Below, one piece after another: positions 8,484-16,509 of a stretch of 43,196 bases of DNA. A program made the position numbers and the translations under genes. The DNA lies in the NCBI RefSeq assembly GCF_900169145.1, contig NZ_FXZD01000017.1, forward strand, positions 1 through 43,196. Direction: 5' to 3'. Origin of the DNA: Brevibacterium antiquum CNRZ 918 (GTDB lineage: Bacteria; Actinomycetota; Actinomycetes; Actinomycetales; Brevibacteriaceae). How positions within the stretch are numbered: the stretch's first letter is position 1; every line of letters starts with the position of its first letter. Below the pieces are notes generated by a model that saw nothing but the letters and a program-made list of their open reading frames with translations, was not told where the DNA came from and searched no databases.

Positions 8484-8491
8484 AGGTGCAC
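8484..8491 (-). promoter_or_regulatory. GTGCACCT leader motif
   Basis: On the minus strand GTGCACCTGGGGG directly precedes the DUF6112 copy 2 start codon. The same block precedes the VirB8-like gene, and GTGCACCT recurs at 4828-4835, 8125-8132 and 17394-17401, always in leaders of transfer genes and in the same orientation. Confidence 0.5.
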
Positions 8492-8758
8492 AGGCACCGG
8501 GTGGGGCGCCAGCCGCCGATTCGCGTCAACGTCGGGCACGGAGCATTACCTCGGTGGAAGCCCACGCACGTGAAACCGGGCATCGAATGCGACTGACCTG
8601 GTGGGTCGAGGGTTCACGGTGCGATCAAGAGACGAATGCATCTGATGTAACTTCGGACCTTTACCGGCAGGGTCGGATGATCGAAGTGCCCGAATGGCCT
8701 GCTCGCTTGGGTCCTCATGCCGTCCAGGTGGGTTGGCCGTCGCGTGCCATCGGATGTA

Positions 8759-8777
8759 GGCTTGCTTTATGCAAGCC
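8759..8777 (+). promoter_or_regulatory. Palindrome overlapping the cargo operon start codon, possible HxlR operator
   Basis: GGCTTGC, TTTAT, GCAAGCC: perfect seven-base arms spanning the ATG at 8769 of the lipocalin-like gene. A dimeric regulator bound here would block initiation; the HxlR protein encoded just downstream is the obvious candidate. The rest of 8478-8758, between the transfer module and this operon, holds no gene I can support. Confidence 0.5.
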
Positions 8778-9227
8778 AGTGAAGAATCAGTGAAGGACGC
8801 CGTCGTCGGCGTGTGGACGTTCGGCTCCTACGAGACGAAGGACATCGACGGTAGCGACGTGGCCTACCCGCTCGGGGAGCACGCGACCGGGATGATCATG
8901 TACACCGCTGACGGGTACATGTCGGTGCAGATTGGCGCCGCTGGCCGCCCGGCGTATGCGGACGGGGCCCTGCACGGCGGCACGGACGCTGAACGCGCCG
9001 CTGCCGCGGCCGGCTACCTCGCCTATACCGGCACTTACAGCGTGGACGTAGACGTGATCACCCATCACCCGGTCGCGAGCCTGTTCCCGAACTGGGAGGG
9101 CAGCGACGTGCCCCGCCGGGCCACGATCCAGAACGACACGTTGAGCCTGGACCTGCTGGAACCCATCCAGCAGGACGGCCAGGCCCGCACCGGAACGCTG
9201 AGGTGGCATCGTGCCTCTGCGCTCTGA
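8769..9227 (+). CDS. Lipocalin-like domain protein
   Basis: A 152-residue protein matching the bacterial lipocalin-like (Lipocalin_5) family. It begins with a VVGVWTFGSYE segment, followed by the typical GMIMYTADGYMSVQI strand pair and a late THHPVASLFPNWEG stretch, as in small ligand-binding barrel proteins. There is no signal peptide, so it is cytoplasmic. No clear ribosome binding site precedes the ATG at 8769, which lies inside a palindrome. A GTG at 8790 (SVKDAVVG) is an alternative start that would put the palindrome in the normal operator position. It overlaps the HxlR gene by 17 bases. It may bind or shield a small hydrophobic or acyl compound handled by the thioesterase and hydrolase that follow; this is inference. 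Confidence 0.72.
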   Translation: MQASEESVKDAVVGVWTFGSYETKDIDGSDVAYPLGEHATGMIMYTADGYMSVQIGAAGRPAYADGALHGGTDAERAAAAAGYLAYTGTYSVDVDVITHHPVASLFPNWEGSDVPRRATIQNDTLSLDLLEPIQQDGQARTGTLRWHRASAL

Positions 9228-9693
9228 CTGGTCGCACGATGCCTGCTCGATCGCCCGCGGCGTCCAAGCCGTCGGTGACCCCTGGGTGCTGCTGATCCTG
9301 CGCGAACTGGTGAACGGACAGACACGGTTCGACGCCCTACGCGAAAGACTCGGTATCGCGGACAACACACTCGCAGCACGGTTGAAGTCCATGACCGAAG
9401 CCGGGCTCGTCACCCGGCATCCCTACCACGATGGGCGCCGCACCCGTTACGAGTACCAGCCCACCGAGGCCGCGAAGGACGCGCTGCCGATCCTGCACGC
9501 CTTCTCGCTGTGGGCCGGCAAGCACGCCACCGGCGATGCCGACCGGGAGATCGAGATCGTCTGCCGCGCCTGCGGTACCCACAGCACCATGGGTGAGAGG
9601 TGCAGCGCCTGCGGAAGTCAGCTCACCGTGGCGACCACGGCATGGATTCGCCCGTCGAGCACCGACCGCACACCGGTACCCCTGGCCGGATAG
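9211..9693 (+). CDS. HxlR-family transcriptional regulator with C-terminal zinc ribbon
   Basis: A 160-residue regulator. Residues about 8-100 form the HxlR winged helix (CSIARGVQAVGDPWVLLILREL, then TLAARLKSMTEAGLV). The tail has two CxxC pairs (CRAC...CSAC), a zinc-ribbon extension common in actinobacterial HxlR proteins. The GTG start has GAGGTGG a few bases upstream and lies inside the end of the lipocalin-like gene, so the two are coupled. Many HxlR proteins sense oxidised or electrophilic small molecules through an N-terminal Cys; one is present at position 12. It probably regulates its own operon through the palindrome at 8759-8777. Confidence 0.85.
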   Translation: MPLRSDWSHDACSIARGVQAVGDPWVLLILRELVNGQTRFDALRERLGIADNTLAARLKSMTEAGLVTRHPYHDGRRTRYEYQPTEAAKDALPILHAFSLWAGKHATGDADREIEIVCRACGTHSTMGERCSACGSQLTVATTAWIRPSSTDRTPVPLAG

Positions 9694-9764
9694 CCCCCGG
9701 AACACTTCCGCTCCCGGCCACCGCGCCCGCGGTGGTCCGAAGAAGCACCAGGAAAGGACACCCG

Positions 9765-10571
9765 ATGCCCGCACCCGATACCGCCTCATTGCCCGCAGCA
9801 TTCTACCTGCCACTCGCCGAGAACGAGTTCGACTCCACCGCGGCCACAATGAGCCCCTGGGACGAGTCGATGCAGCACGGCGGACCGCCGGCGGCGTTGC
9901 TGGCTCGCGCGGTCGAGCGGGTGCGCCCGGATGCGGGGATGCCGATCGGGCGGATCTCGATCGACATGCTCGGCCCGATCCCGCAGGGGCGTATTCGCAC
10001 CGAAGCGCAGATCCTGCGGCCGGGCAAACGGATCGAGCTGGTCGAGGCCAAGCTGTGGGCAAACGAGAAGCTCGCGGTCACCGCGACCGCCTGGCGCCTC
10101 CGCGCCACCCCCGGCGCAACAACCGAGCAAGCACACACAGTGGAAGCCCCGGCGCTGCCGGAGGAGCAGGAGCAGGTCTACTTCCCCGGCGTGGATCCGG
10201 ACTGGGGGTACGGGCGGGCCATCGAGTGGCGCTTCGTCGCAGGCTCCTACCAGGAGACGGGCCCGGCCAACGTCTGGGCCAGGCCCCGCATCCCGCTCGT
10301 CGCCGGCGAGGAGACCAGCCCCGTCCAACGGCTGGCGATCGTCGCGGACTCCGCCAACGGGCTCTCCGCCGAGCTCTCCCAGACCGAGTGGGCGTTCATC
10401 CCGCCGACCATGACACTCACCCTCGGCAGACAGCCCGGCACCGAGTGGGTCAACATCACCGCGCGCACGATCATCTCCGCAGATGGCCGCGGTGTGACCG
10501 ACGGGGACCTCTACGATCAGGACGGATACCTCGGAGTCGTGAGCCAACCCCTGCTCGTCGCCGCCCGCTGA
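9765..10571 (+). CDS. Thioesterase-family (double hot-dog) protein
   Basis: A 268-residue protein of the acyl-CoA thioesterase II/TesB-like superfamily, with two hot-dog repeats of about 130 residues each. The first carries the typical WDESMQHGGPPAALLARAVE helix and a GRISIDMLGPIP strand, and the second ends with a strand pair around IISADGRGVTDGDLYDQDGYLGVVSQ. Such enzymes hydrolyse acyl-CoA thioesters in the cytoplasm. The start has GGAAAGGA seven bases upstream, 71 bases after the HxlR stop. Its neighbours suggest joint processing of an acyl or aryl compound with the isochorismatase-like enzyme; the substrate is unknown. Confidence 0.8.
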   Translation: MPAPDTASLPAAFYLPLAENEFDSTAATMSPWDESMQHGGPPAALLARAVERVRPDAGMPIGRISIDMLGPIPQGRIRTEAQILRPGKRIELVEAKLWANEKLAVTATAWRLRATPGATTEQAHTVEAPALPEEQEQVYFPGVDPDWGYGRAIEWRFVAGSYQETGPANVWARPRIPLVAGEETSPVQRLAIVADSANGLSAELSQTEWAFIPPTMTLTLGRQPGTEWVNITARTIISADGRGVTDGDLYDQDGYLGVVSQPLLVAAR

Positions 10572-10626
10572 CCCGACCGACGCGCATCACCGCGATACCG
10601 GCACCACTCATTACGAGGAGGACATC

Positions 10627-11244
10627 ATGACCACGGCCTACGAGCCCGAGATCACCGCACTGCTGTGCGTGGACCTGTACAACGACTTCCTGACCGAGGG
10701 CGGCAAGCTCTACCCCTGGGTCAAGGACATCGCCGAGGCCAACGACATGCACGAGAACCTGCGCACGCTAGTGGCAGCCGCCCGGGAGAAGGGCATCACC
10801 GTCTACCACGTACCGCACCACCGGTGGGAGCCCGGCGACTACCAGGACTGGAAGTACCCCTCGCCCTATCAGCTCGGTGCTGCCGAGCGGCAGGCGTTCG
10901 CCAAGGACACCTGGGGCGGGACGTTCCACGACGACTTCCAGGTCCAGGACGGCGATGTCGTGGCCACCGAACACTGGGCCTCCAGCGGCTTCCCGAACAC
11001 CGACCTGGAGCACAAGCTCAAGCGGTTCGGCAAGGAGAAGATCATCTGCGTGGGACTACTGGCGAATACGTGCTTGGAGGCCACGGCCAGGATCGGGATG
11101 GAACTGGGCTTCCATACGACCTTGGTCCGTGACGCGACTGCGGCCAGGTCCGAAGAGGCGCTGCACGCCGCGCTCAACATTGACGGGCCGACCTACGCGC
11201 ACGAAGTGCTCACGACTGCTGAGGTAATCCACGCGCTGGGATAG
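10627..11244 (+). CDS. Isochorismatase-like cysteine hydrolase
   Basis: A 205-residue protein of the isochorismatase/nicotinamidase superfamily, which cleaves amides or enol ethers through an Asp-Lys-Cys triad. Asp16 (CVDLYNDF) and Cys149 (LLANTCLEATAR) are in place. The usual catalytic Lys is not where expected: the stretch reads VVATEHWASSGFPNTDL, with Glu115/His116 at that position, as in a subset of the superfamily. It has an AGGAGG ribosome binding site and closes the four-gene cargo operon. Nicotinamidase, carbamoylsarcosine-type or ring-opening amidase functions are all possible; I cannot choose. Confidence 0.8.
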   Translation: MTTAYEPEITALLCVDLYNDFLTEGGKLYPWVKDIAEANDMHENLRTLVAAAREKGITVYHVPHHRWEPGDYQDWKYPSPYQLGAAERQAFAKDTWGGTFHDDFQVQDGDVVATEHWASSGFPNTDLEHKLKRFGKEKIICVGLLANTCLEATARIGMELGFHTTLVRDATAARSEEALHAALNIDGPTYAHEVLTTAEVIHALG

Positions 11245-11270
11245 GACCAGCACTTAGTGACGGCGTCCGT

Positions 11271-11323
11271 GTGCGGCGATACATTAGATGCACGATTCGT
11301 GCATTAGATGCGATCCGCCGCAC
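11271..11323. repeat. Compound dyad element A with two CATTAGATGC repeats
   Basis: The centre is ATGCACGA-T-TCGTGCAT, perfect arms. Around it CATTAGATGC occurs twice at a 20-base interval (11282 and 11302), and outermost GTGCGGCG is answered by CGCCGCAC. It lies downstream of the hydrolase gene. The form fits a protein-binding site or DNA-level signal rather than a simple terminator. Confidence 0.6.
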
Positions 11324-11401
11324 GAAAGGCCAGGTCAGGAGTGCGTCGCAGGGTAGGCCCGGACCTAACGTGTTGCCGCAGATCGGCGCGATTCCGCCAT
11401 G

Positions 11402-11427
11402 TATCAAGTGCATGAATCGTGCTTTAG
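11402..11427. repeat. Dyad element B, cut by the IS1380 insertion
   Basis: GTGCATGAATCGTGC followed by TTTAG. Without the IS and one target copy it continues into ATGC at 13027, giving CTTTAGATGC, nine of ten bases as in element A. The two related elements were about 120 bases apart before the insertion. Confidence 0.5.
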
Positions 11428-13021
11428 CCTCGATCCACCGATGAACGCTGGAGTAGGTGTCGGGTCCGATTTCAGCTGAGGTCGCAGCCTCCGGGCAGGA
11501 ATGATCGCCGGGCCTCGCTGCCCGGAGCGTTCCACTGATGGTCCTCAAGTCGCGCCGTTCGCCGGCTGGTCGGTCAGGCTGCAGCTTGCTGTGGTGGTCC
11601 GTTGATGGCGGTGAATAGGTTCGTCCAGGCGGTCTCCCACGGCCAATCCTGCGGCAGGTGCAGGGTGATCCGGCGGGCGGAGGTCGCGGTCCGGGCCGGG
11701 ACGCTGATGAGTTTGCGCCGGATGGTGCCGGTGGTCGCCTTGGCCAGCCCGGCCCCGGCGATCGTGGCCGCGGCCCGGGTGAGGTTGAACGCGAGGACGG
11801 CCAGCACCAGCCAGGCGGCGTTGGCATTGAACTCCCCGGAGGGCAGGTGGGCCAGCGCGCTGTCCTTCAGATCGGCGTTGACCTGCTCGATCACGGCATG
11901 GGCGCGGTGGGTCTTGTCCGCGGTGACGGTGTCCAGGTCGCTGGTGGTGAAGAAGGCGTGGAACCGGTGGGTGTCGAACAGGGTCGGCTGGTCGAGGTCC
12001 TTCGGGTTGAGCTCGGGAATGCGGCGCACCACCAGGCGGCCGGGCACGCGTTGGCCCTTTCTCTTCGAGGTGAAGGCGGTGTAGTCGATCTCGGCGACCT
12101 CGGCGCTCGAGATCCAGGTGCCGGTGTCCTCGTCGTAGACCGCGTCGGTGTACTTGATGGTCTGCCAGGCACTGTCGTCGATGGCGGCGATGGCCTTCTT
12201 CACGGCCGGGTCCATCCTGACGGTGACGGACACCTCGGCCCCGCCGGCGATCGCGGCCTGCACGGCGGCGTGGCCGTAGTAGGCCGAGTCGGCCCTCATC
12301 AGGGTCCTTGCCCCGGCCATGCCGGCGAGGCGGCCGGTGGTGGCCAGTGCGTCGCCGATCAGCCGAGCCGGTGGTGTTGACGGTGGCCAGCTGCGCGTTG
12401 AGCCCGCGGACCCCCGAGTAGCCGTAGCTGGAGCCCTGCTTGGCGTGGCCGTGGACCTGGACGATGGTGTCATCGACGTCGACGTACACGTACTGGCCGG
12501 GCTCACGGACCAGCAGCGGAGCCTGGGCGCTCAACCCGGTCAGCACCCGGGAGGCGACCGCGTCGAGCTGGCGCACGTGGCCGAAGGCGAACTTACGCAG
12601 GAACGAGCCCAGCGTCGAGGGTGCGTACCGGCCGGTGAAGACCTTTCCGGTGCCGCCGTGGCGCAGCAGGGCCATGTCGTCGATCGAGTCGGCGCCGGCG
12701 ACCATCCCGGCCACCAGGGAGGCCACCTTCGCCCCGGCGTTGGCGCCCTTGTCCGTGGGCACGCTCAGGTGCTGGTCGGCCAGCGCGTGTAGGCCGGCAT
12801 CTGCGGCGAGCTTGACGGCCGGCACCAGGCCGGCTGCCGACACGAGATTCGGGTCATCGAAGGACACTGACGTGGCCGCCGAAGTATGAGAGAGTTGCAC
12901 CTGCGAGATGCTCCTTGATCAATTGGAAAGTGAACTGTCGCAAGTTCCATTTTCCCTGATCACAGGGGCATTCTCGTGTTTAACGCGCCATCAAAACCAC
13001 TACTCGATCGGTGGATCCAGG
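11428..13021 (-). mobile_element. IS1380-family insertion sequence with intact ends
   Basis: The element is 1594 bp. Its terminal inverted repeats begin CCTCGATCCACCGAT (left, 11428-11442) and CCTGGATCCACCGAT (right, read inwards from 13021), 14 of 15 bases identical. TTTAG flanks it on both sides (11423-11427 and 13022-13026), a 5-bp target duplication. The inserted site is dyad element B, just downstream of the cell-wall hydrolase gene. The single transposase gene is frameshifted, so the copy cannot move unaided. Confidence 0.85.
11574..12900 (-). pseudogene. IS1380-family transposase, frameshifted
   Basis: The N-terminal part starts at a GTG (12900) and reads from MQLSHTSAATSVSF to LNAQLATVNTTGSA near 12368. 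The rest continues in another frame from ARLIGDALATTGRL to INGPPQQAAA at 11574. Conserved family blocks are present in both parts, for example YVYVDVDDTIVQVHGHAKQG and MRADSAYYGHAAVQAA, including Asp residues of the DDE centre. Full-length relatives, as I recall, carry roughly 20 residues between the two halves (a segment like PVIAATRLRKG), so the frameshift looks like a small deletion rather than a single-base error. The product should be inactive. Confidence 0.83.
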
Positions 13022-13041
13022 TTTAGATGCAACTTCCGAGA

Positions 13042-14694
13042 TTATTCTTTCACCGTGATGTGGACGTGGTCGTAGTGTCCGCCTGTGATGTCCTCGGGAC
13101 TGTGCATGCCCCCACCGTCGTAGTCGCGCCACCCGTCCTTGTCGCTGCCGACCGACCAGATCTTGCCCTGCCAGATCAGATACTCCACGCCCAGGTCCTC
13201 GGCATGGTCTTGCATCCAGTGCGTGAAGTCCCAGCCCGCCTCGAGCTGATCCGGCGTCGGCATCTGCCCGATCGGGTTGCCGAACGTGACATCGCAGGCC
13301 CGGCCCAACGGGTGCTCGGACTTCTGCCCGGGTCTGGGGGAATAACAGGCCCAGGAGGTGTCGGGGTAGGCCTTCAGCGCCTCGTCGTGGACGTGGAGCA
13401 TGCGCGCGGTGATCTGCCCGTCGCTGGTGGGATCGTCGACCATCTGGCTGGGATCATCCCCGTCGAAGTCGCTGGGGTCTTCGCCTGTCCCGCCACCGTC
13501 GTCGGTCTCGCAGCCGTCCTCGCCGGGTTCTGGGTTGCCGCCTTCGGCCTCGGGGAGGTCTGCCGCGTCGTGATCGTTAAGCCAAGCGGCGGGGTCGGTG
13601 TAGTCGCCGTCTGGTCCGCCTTCGCGGACTTCGAAGTGCAGATGGGCTCCGGTGGACTGGCCGGAACTTCCGACGTCGGCGATGTGCTGCCCCGCCGTGA
13701 TCTCATCGCCGACCTGGACGTGGATGCCGTCTTCCCACATGTGGATATAGGCCGTGGCCAGTCGCTGCCCGTCGACCTGGTGGTCGATGACGACGATCCC
13801 GCCGCCGGAGTCGGTGTACTGGGCCTCAGCCACAGTGCCATCAGCGGCGGCGAGGATCTCGGTACCGTCCTCGGCGGCGAAGTCACTGCCGGTGTGCAGG
13901 GTCTCTTCGCCGGTGATCGGGTGCGTGCGCGGGCCGAACGGGGAGGTCGCGACCCAGGTGTCCTCCGGGAGGGGGAAGACCACGCGGGAGGTCTCCGCGG
14001 CCGGCTGATCATCTTCTTCCCCGTCGCCGCTGCCGTCCTCTGAGGTCGACAGCTTGGTGAGGATGGCCTCGGCGACCGGCTCGTAGTTGGCGTAGCGGTC
14101 GGGGTAGGCGCTGACTTCGACGGCTTGGGCGGCTTCGCCCTTGCTCATCTCCTCCCACCCGTCGATATCCAGCAGGCCCCGCGGGGAACCGCCGTTGGGA
14201 CCGTCCGGCCCGCCGTAGAACGCTTCAGCCTGGTAGTCGGGATCCATCAGCTCTTCGACCGATCCCCACCCGGATTGCGGGCGCATCTGGAACAGCCCCA
14301 GAGAGTCGTTGTCGGAGCCATTGCCGTCGTTGGGCATGTCGCCGGATTCGGGGTAGGAGCTGGTGTTCGACAGCTGCTTGAGCACGGATTCGGTCAGTGC
14401 CGCCATCAGGGCGATCTGGACCCCGTCGCGGGTGACGCCCTCGGTCTTCGAGCCGGTCTGGATGATCGTGGCCGCGTGCTCGAGCTGCTTCTTGCCCAGC
14501 GTGATCGTCTCGCCGTTGGCGGTCTCGGCGGTGAGCTCATCGGGGACATCACCAACATCGCCAACATCACCGTTCTCCCCGGGGGCTACGCATTGGGCGG
14601 AGGCGGCGGGGTTCATGATCAGGCCGACGCCGACCAGGGCGAACATCGGGCCCAGCAGAACCAGGACGGCCAGAGCGGCCACGGCTTTCTTCAT
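13042..14694 (-). CDS. Secreted cell-wall hydrolase: lysozyme-like plus M23 peptidase plus M15-like domain
   Basis: A 550-residue exported protein with an N-terminal hydrophobic signal or anchor (residues 1-33) and three domains. Residues about 70-215 are transglycosylase/lysozyme-like, with DSLGLFQMRPQSGWG. Residues about 235-375 are an M23 LytM-type zinc endopeptidase with HTGSD (near 266) and HLHFEV (near 352). Residues about 425-550 carry HPLGRACDV and HYDHVHI, a metal-site pattern like M15 D,D-peptidases. Such VirB1/TcpG-type enzymes open peptidoglycan so the transfer channel can pass the Gram-positive wall. It starts 16 bases after the VirB8-like gene. The linkers are acidic and Gly-rich. 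Confidence 0.87.
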   Translation of the reverse strand: MKKAVAALAVLVLLGPMFALVGVGLIMNPAASAQCVAPGENGDVGDVGDVPDELTAETANGETITLGKKQLEHAATIIQTGSKTEGVTRDGVQIALMAALTESVLKQLSNTSSYPESGDMPNDGNGSDNDSLGLFQMRPQSGWGSVEELMDPDYQAEAFYGGPDGPNGGSPRGLLDIDGWEEMSKGEAAQAVEVSAYPDRYANYEPVAEAILTKLSTSEDGSGDGEEDDQPAAETSRVVFPLPEDTWVATSPFGPRTHPITGEETLHTGSDFAAEDGTEILAAADGTVAEAQYTDSGGGIVVIDHQVDGQRLATAYIHMWEDGIHVQVGDEITAGQHIADVGSSGQSTGAHLHFEVREGGPDGDYTDPAAWLNDHDAADLPEAEGGNPEPGEDGCETDDGGGTGEDPSDFDGDDPSQMVDDPTSDGQITARMLHVHDEALKAYPDTSWACYSPRPGQKSEHPLGRACDVTFGNPIGQMPTPDQLEAGWDFTHWMQDHAEDLGVEYLIWQGKIWSVGSDKDGWRDYDGGGMHSPEDITGGHYDHVHITVKE

Positions 14695-14710
14695 CGCACG
14701 GCCTTTCGTC

Positions 14711-15445
14711 TCAGCGCAGGGGCGTATCCAGCGCCGAGAGCCGCATGAGGAAACAGGAGTCCTCTTGCCCCTCCGTGGAGGGCGCCACCGTGGCGGTGCT
14801 CTCCGGGGTGCTGGTGGCCTTCGGGCAGGTGAGGAAGAGGGTGAAGGTGACCGGGTGCTCGGAGGTGGCGGGGGCGTCGTTCCATGTGCCGTCGCGGTGC
14901 CGGGTGCCTTCGATGGTGATCGCGGTCGCGCCCTCGGGCAGTTGTCCCGGCTGGGCCTGGGCCAGGGCCTCGTCCCACTGCTCGGGGACGTAGGCCCGGT
15001 CGATGCTCAGATGCTGGCGGGTGGAATGCTTGCGCAGCTCGACCCAGGCCTCCCGGGTCGGGAGGTAGCCGGCGATGTCCGAGGCCAGTCCGGCTTGCTC
15101 GACGCCGCTGGGGTCGGCGACCTCCAGCACGGTGGCGGTGTAGTCCAGGGGCATCAACCCGCTGGTGGTGTCCCAGGTGAACAGTGCCTCGGCGGCACTG
15201 CGGGCGAAGTCCTCCGGGTCGGTCGAGGGGGCGATGCCGGGGATCTCGACCTCCGCCGGAGCCGGGGACGGTGCTGGAGTCTCGGTGCCTGGAGGGTCAG
15301 GCTGTGGTGCGGTGTGCTCCGGGTTGGCGGGGCCGATGATGATGCCGTAGACCCCGACCCCGGTGAAGATGAGCAGGATGATCGTGGCGATGGCCAGGGC
15401 GATGTGGCGGCGGCGCAGCCGCGGGGAGCCTTCAGTTCTCGTCAT
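14711..15445 (-). CDS. Single-pass membrane protein, VirB8/TcpC-like
   Basis: A 244-residue protein with a basic N-terminus (RLRRRH), one membrane helix at about residues 14-36, a Pro/Thr-rich linker (about 38-70) and an external domain of about 170 residues. This architecture, and the position between ParB-like and wall hydrolase genes, match the VirB8/TcpC-type scaffold of Gram-positive conjugation channels; sequence identity to the family is not obvious by eye. Its leader reads GTGCACCTGGGGGTATG, the same as DUF6112 copy 2 apart from one base, and a small hairpin stands just upstream. Confidence 0.72.
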   Translation of the reverse strand: MTRTEGSPRLRRRHIALAIATIILLIFTGVGVYGIIIGPANPEHTAPQPDPPGTETPAPSPAPAEVEIPGIAPSTDPEDFARSAAEALFTWDTTSGLMPLDYTATVLEVADPSGVEQAGLASDIAGYLPTREAWVELRKHSTRQHLSIDRAYVPEQWDEALAQAQPGQLPEGATAITIEGTRHRDGTWNDAPATSEHPVTFTLFLTCPKATSTPESTATVAPSTEGQEDSCFLMRLSALDTPLR

Positions 15446-15451
15446 ACCCCC

Positions 15452-15459
15452 AGGTGCAC
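15452..15459 (-). promoter_or_regulatory. GTGCACCT leader motif
   Basis: Minus-strand GTGCACCTGGGGG directly before the VirB8-like start codon, shared with the DUF6112 copy 2 leader. Confidence 0.5.
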
Positions 15460-15460
15460 T

Positions 15461-15478
15461 CCGACCGTCGCCGGTCGG
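15461..15478 (-). promoter_or_regulatory. Hairpin in the VirB8-like leader
   Basis: CCGACCG, TCGC, CGGTCGG: perfect seven-base arms and a four-base loop, between the parB-like stop and the VirB8-like start. It could attenuate readthrough or stabilise the downstream mRNA; no U-run follows. Confidence 0.45.
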
Positions 15479-15489
15479 GCGGGGCGGGG

Positions 15490-16509
15490 TCAGAGGGCGC
15501 GCAGATGCCCTCGTCGCGCGCCCTCGTCGTGGGCGTCGCGGGCAGCGCGCAGGTCCCGGGCGAACTGGCTGGTTCCCTCCGCGGTGGCGAGGAAGCTCTC
15601 GATCTGTTCCTCGCTCAGCTCAGCGGCGAGCGCCTCGGCGTTGTAGTGGATCCACCAGTTCTCCAGCTCGGTCCAGGTGGCGTTGAACGCGCGCAGGGGC
15701 CAGCGGATGATCTTCGCCACCGGTTCCTCATGACTGGTCTCGGGCGGGTCTCCGGCGGGCTGATCCGGGGCGTCCTTGCTCCGGTGAGCGCGCGCGATCG
15801 CGTCGTCGGCCATGCTCTGCAGATCCGTGCCGCGCGCCGGCACCGCCTCGCGCTGCTGCAGGCCGCGGATGCGCTCGTAGGCGGGATGGACGGGGCCGCC
15901 GTCGTTGATCGCCTCCAGCTCCGCGGTGATCTGCTCTCGCAGCGCCGGTGGGGTCTCGGGGTCGGTGGCGAGCTGATGCAGGTAGGCGATCTTGTCCAGC
16001 GTGGTGTGGGAAGCACCGCCGGGGATCATCCCTGCGGCCTGTGCGCGTGCTTCACCTCGGGGAGTCCCCAACGGGTCCGCAAATTTTGCGGACCCGTTCC
16101 ACCGGGGCTGATGTTCGGAACTGAACTGCGTTGCGGACTCACGTCGGCTGGCGTCTTCGGCCATGAGCGTCTTGAGCTCCCCGTACAGTGCGGCGGCCTC
16201 GACGGGGGTGAGGTCCTTGTGCTGGGTGTTCTCATCCTGTTCGGCCAGCAGGTGCCCGAGCCGGTCCGAGATGCTCGAGCGGACCCACACGTCCACCGTC
16301 CGCCAGCCCAGCTGCTTCACGGCCGCCAACCGGCGAGCGCCACAGACCAGGGTCCCGTCGGTGGTGATCGTCGGCGGCTGCAGCAGTCCGAGCTGGGCGA
16401 TGGACGCGGCCAGGGCGTCGATGTCGCCGAGGTCGGTGCGGTGCCGGTGCCCGATCATGATCGAGGCAACGGCCCGCTGGAGTTGGATGTGTCCCTGTGC
16501 CTGTCCCAT
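15490..16509 (-). CDS. ParB/RepB-like nuclease-fold protein
   Basis: A 339-residue protein. The first 110 residues match the ParB N-terminal domain: a LGDIDALAASIAQLGLLQPP segment, then the GARRLAAV box (residues 57-64, the GERR-like nucleotide-binding motif). A helix-turn-helix middle region is less clear, and the C-terminal third is acidic and helical. No ParA gene is visible beside it. In actinobacterial conjugative elements such orphan ParB proteins sit in the transfer operon and may mark or stabilise the element's DNA. Its ATG overlaps the preceding stop by one base (TGATG). Confidence 0.8.
   Translation of the reverse strand: MGQAQGHIQLQRAVASIMIGHRHRTDLGDIDALAASIAQLGLLQPPTITTDGTLVCGARRLAAVKQLGWRTVDVWVRSSISDRLGHLLAEQDENTQHKDLTPVEAAALYGELKTLMAEDASRRESATQFSSEHQPRWNGSAKFADPLGTPRGEARAQAAGMIPGGASHTTLDKIAYLHQLATDPETPPALREQITAELEAINDGGPVHPAYERIRGLQQREAVPARGTDLQSMADDAIARAHRSKDAPDQPAGDPPETSHEEPVAKIIRWPLRAFNATWTELENWWIHYNAEALAAELSEEQIESFLATAEGTSQFARDLRAARDAHDEGARRGHLRAL

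Noticed and set aside
9211..9693. MarR-type regulator
   Set aside because: The CSIARGVQAVGDPWVLLILREL start and overall length are diagnostic of HxlR.
11574..12900. Programmed frameshifting in the IS1380 transposase
   Set aside because: This family uses a single open frame; there is no slippery run at the break, and roughly 20 conserved residues seem to be missing, so a deletion explains it better.
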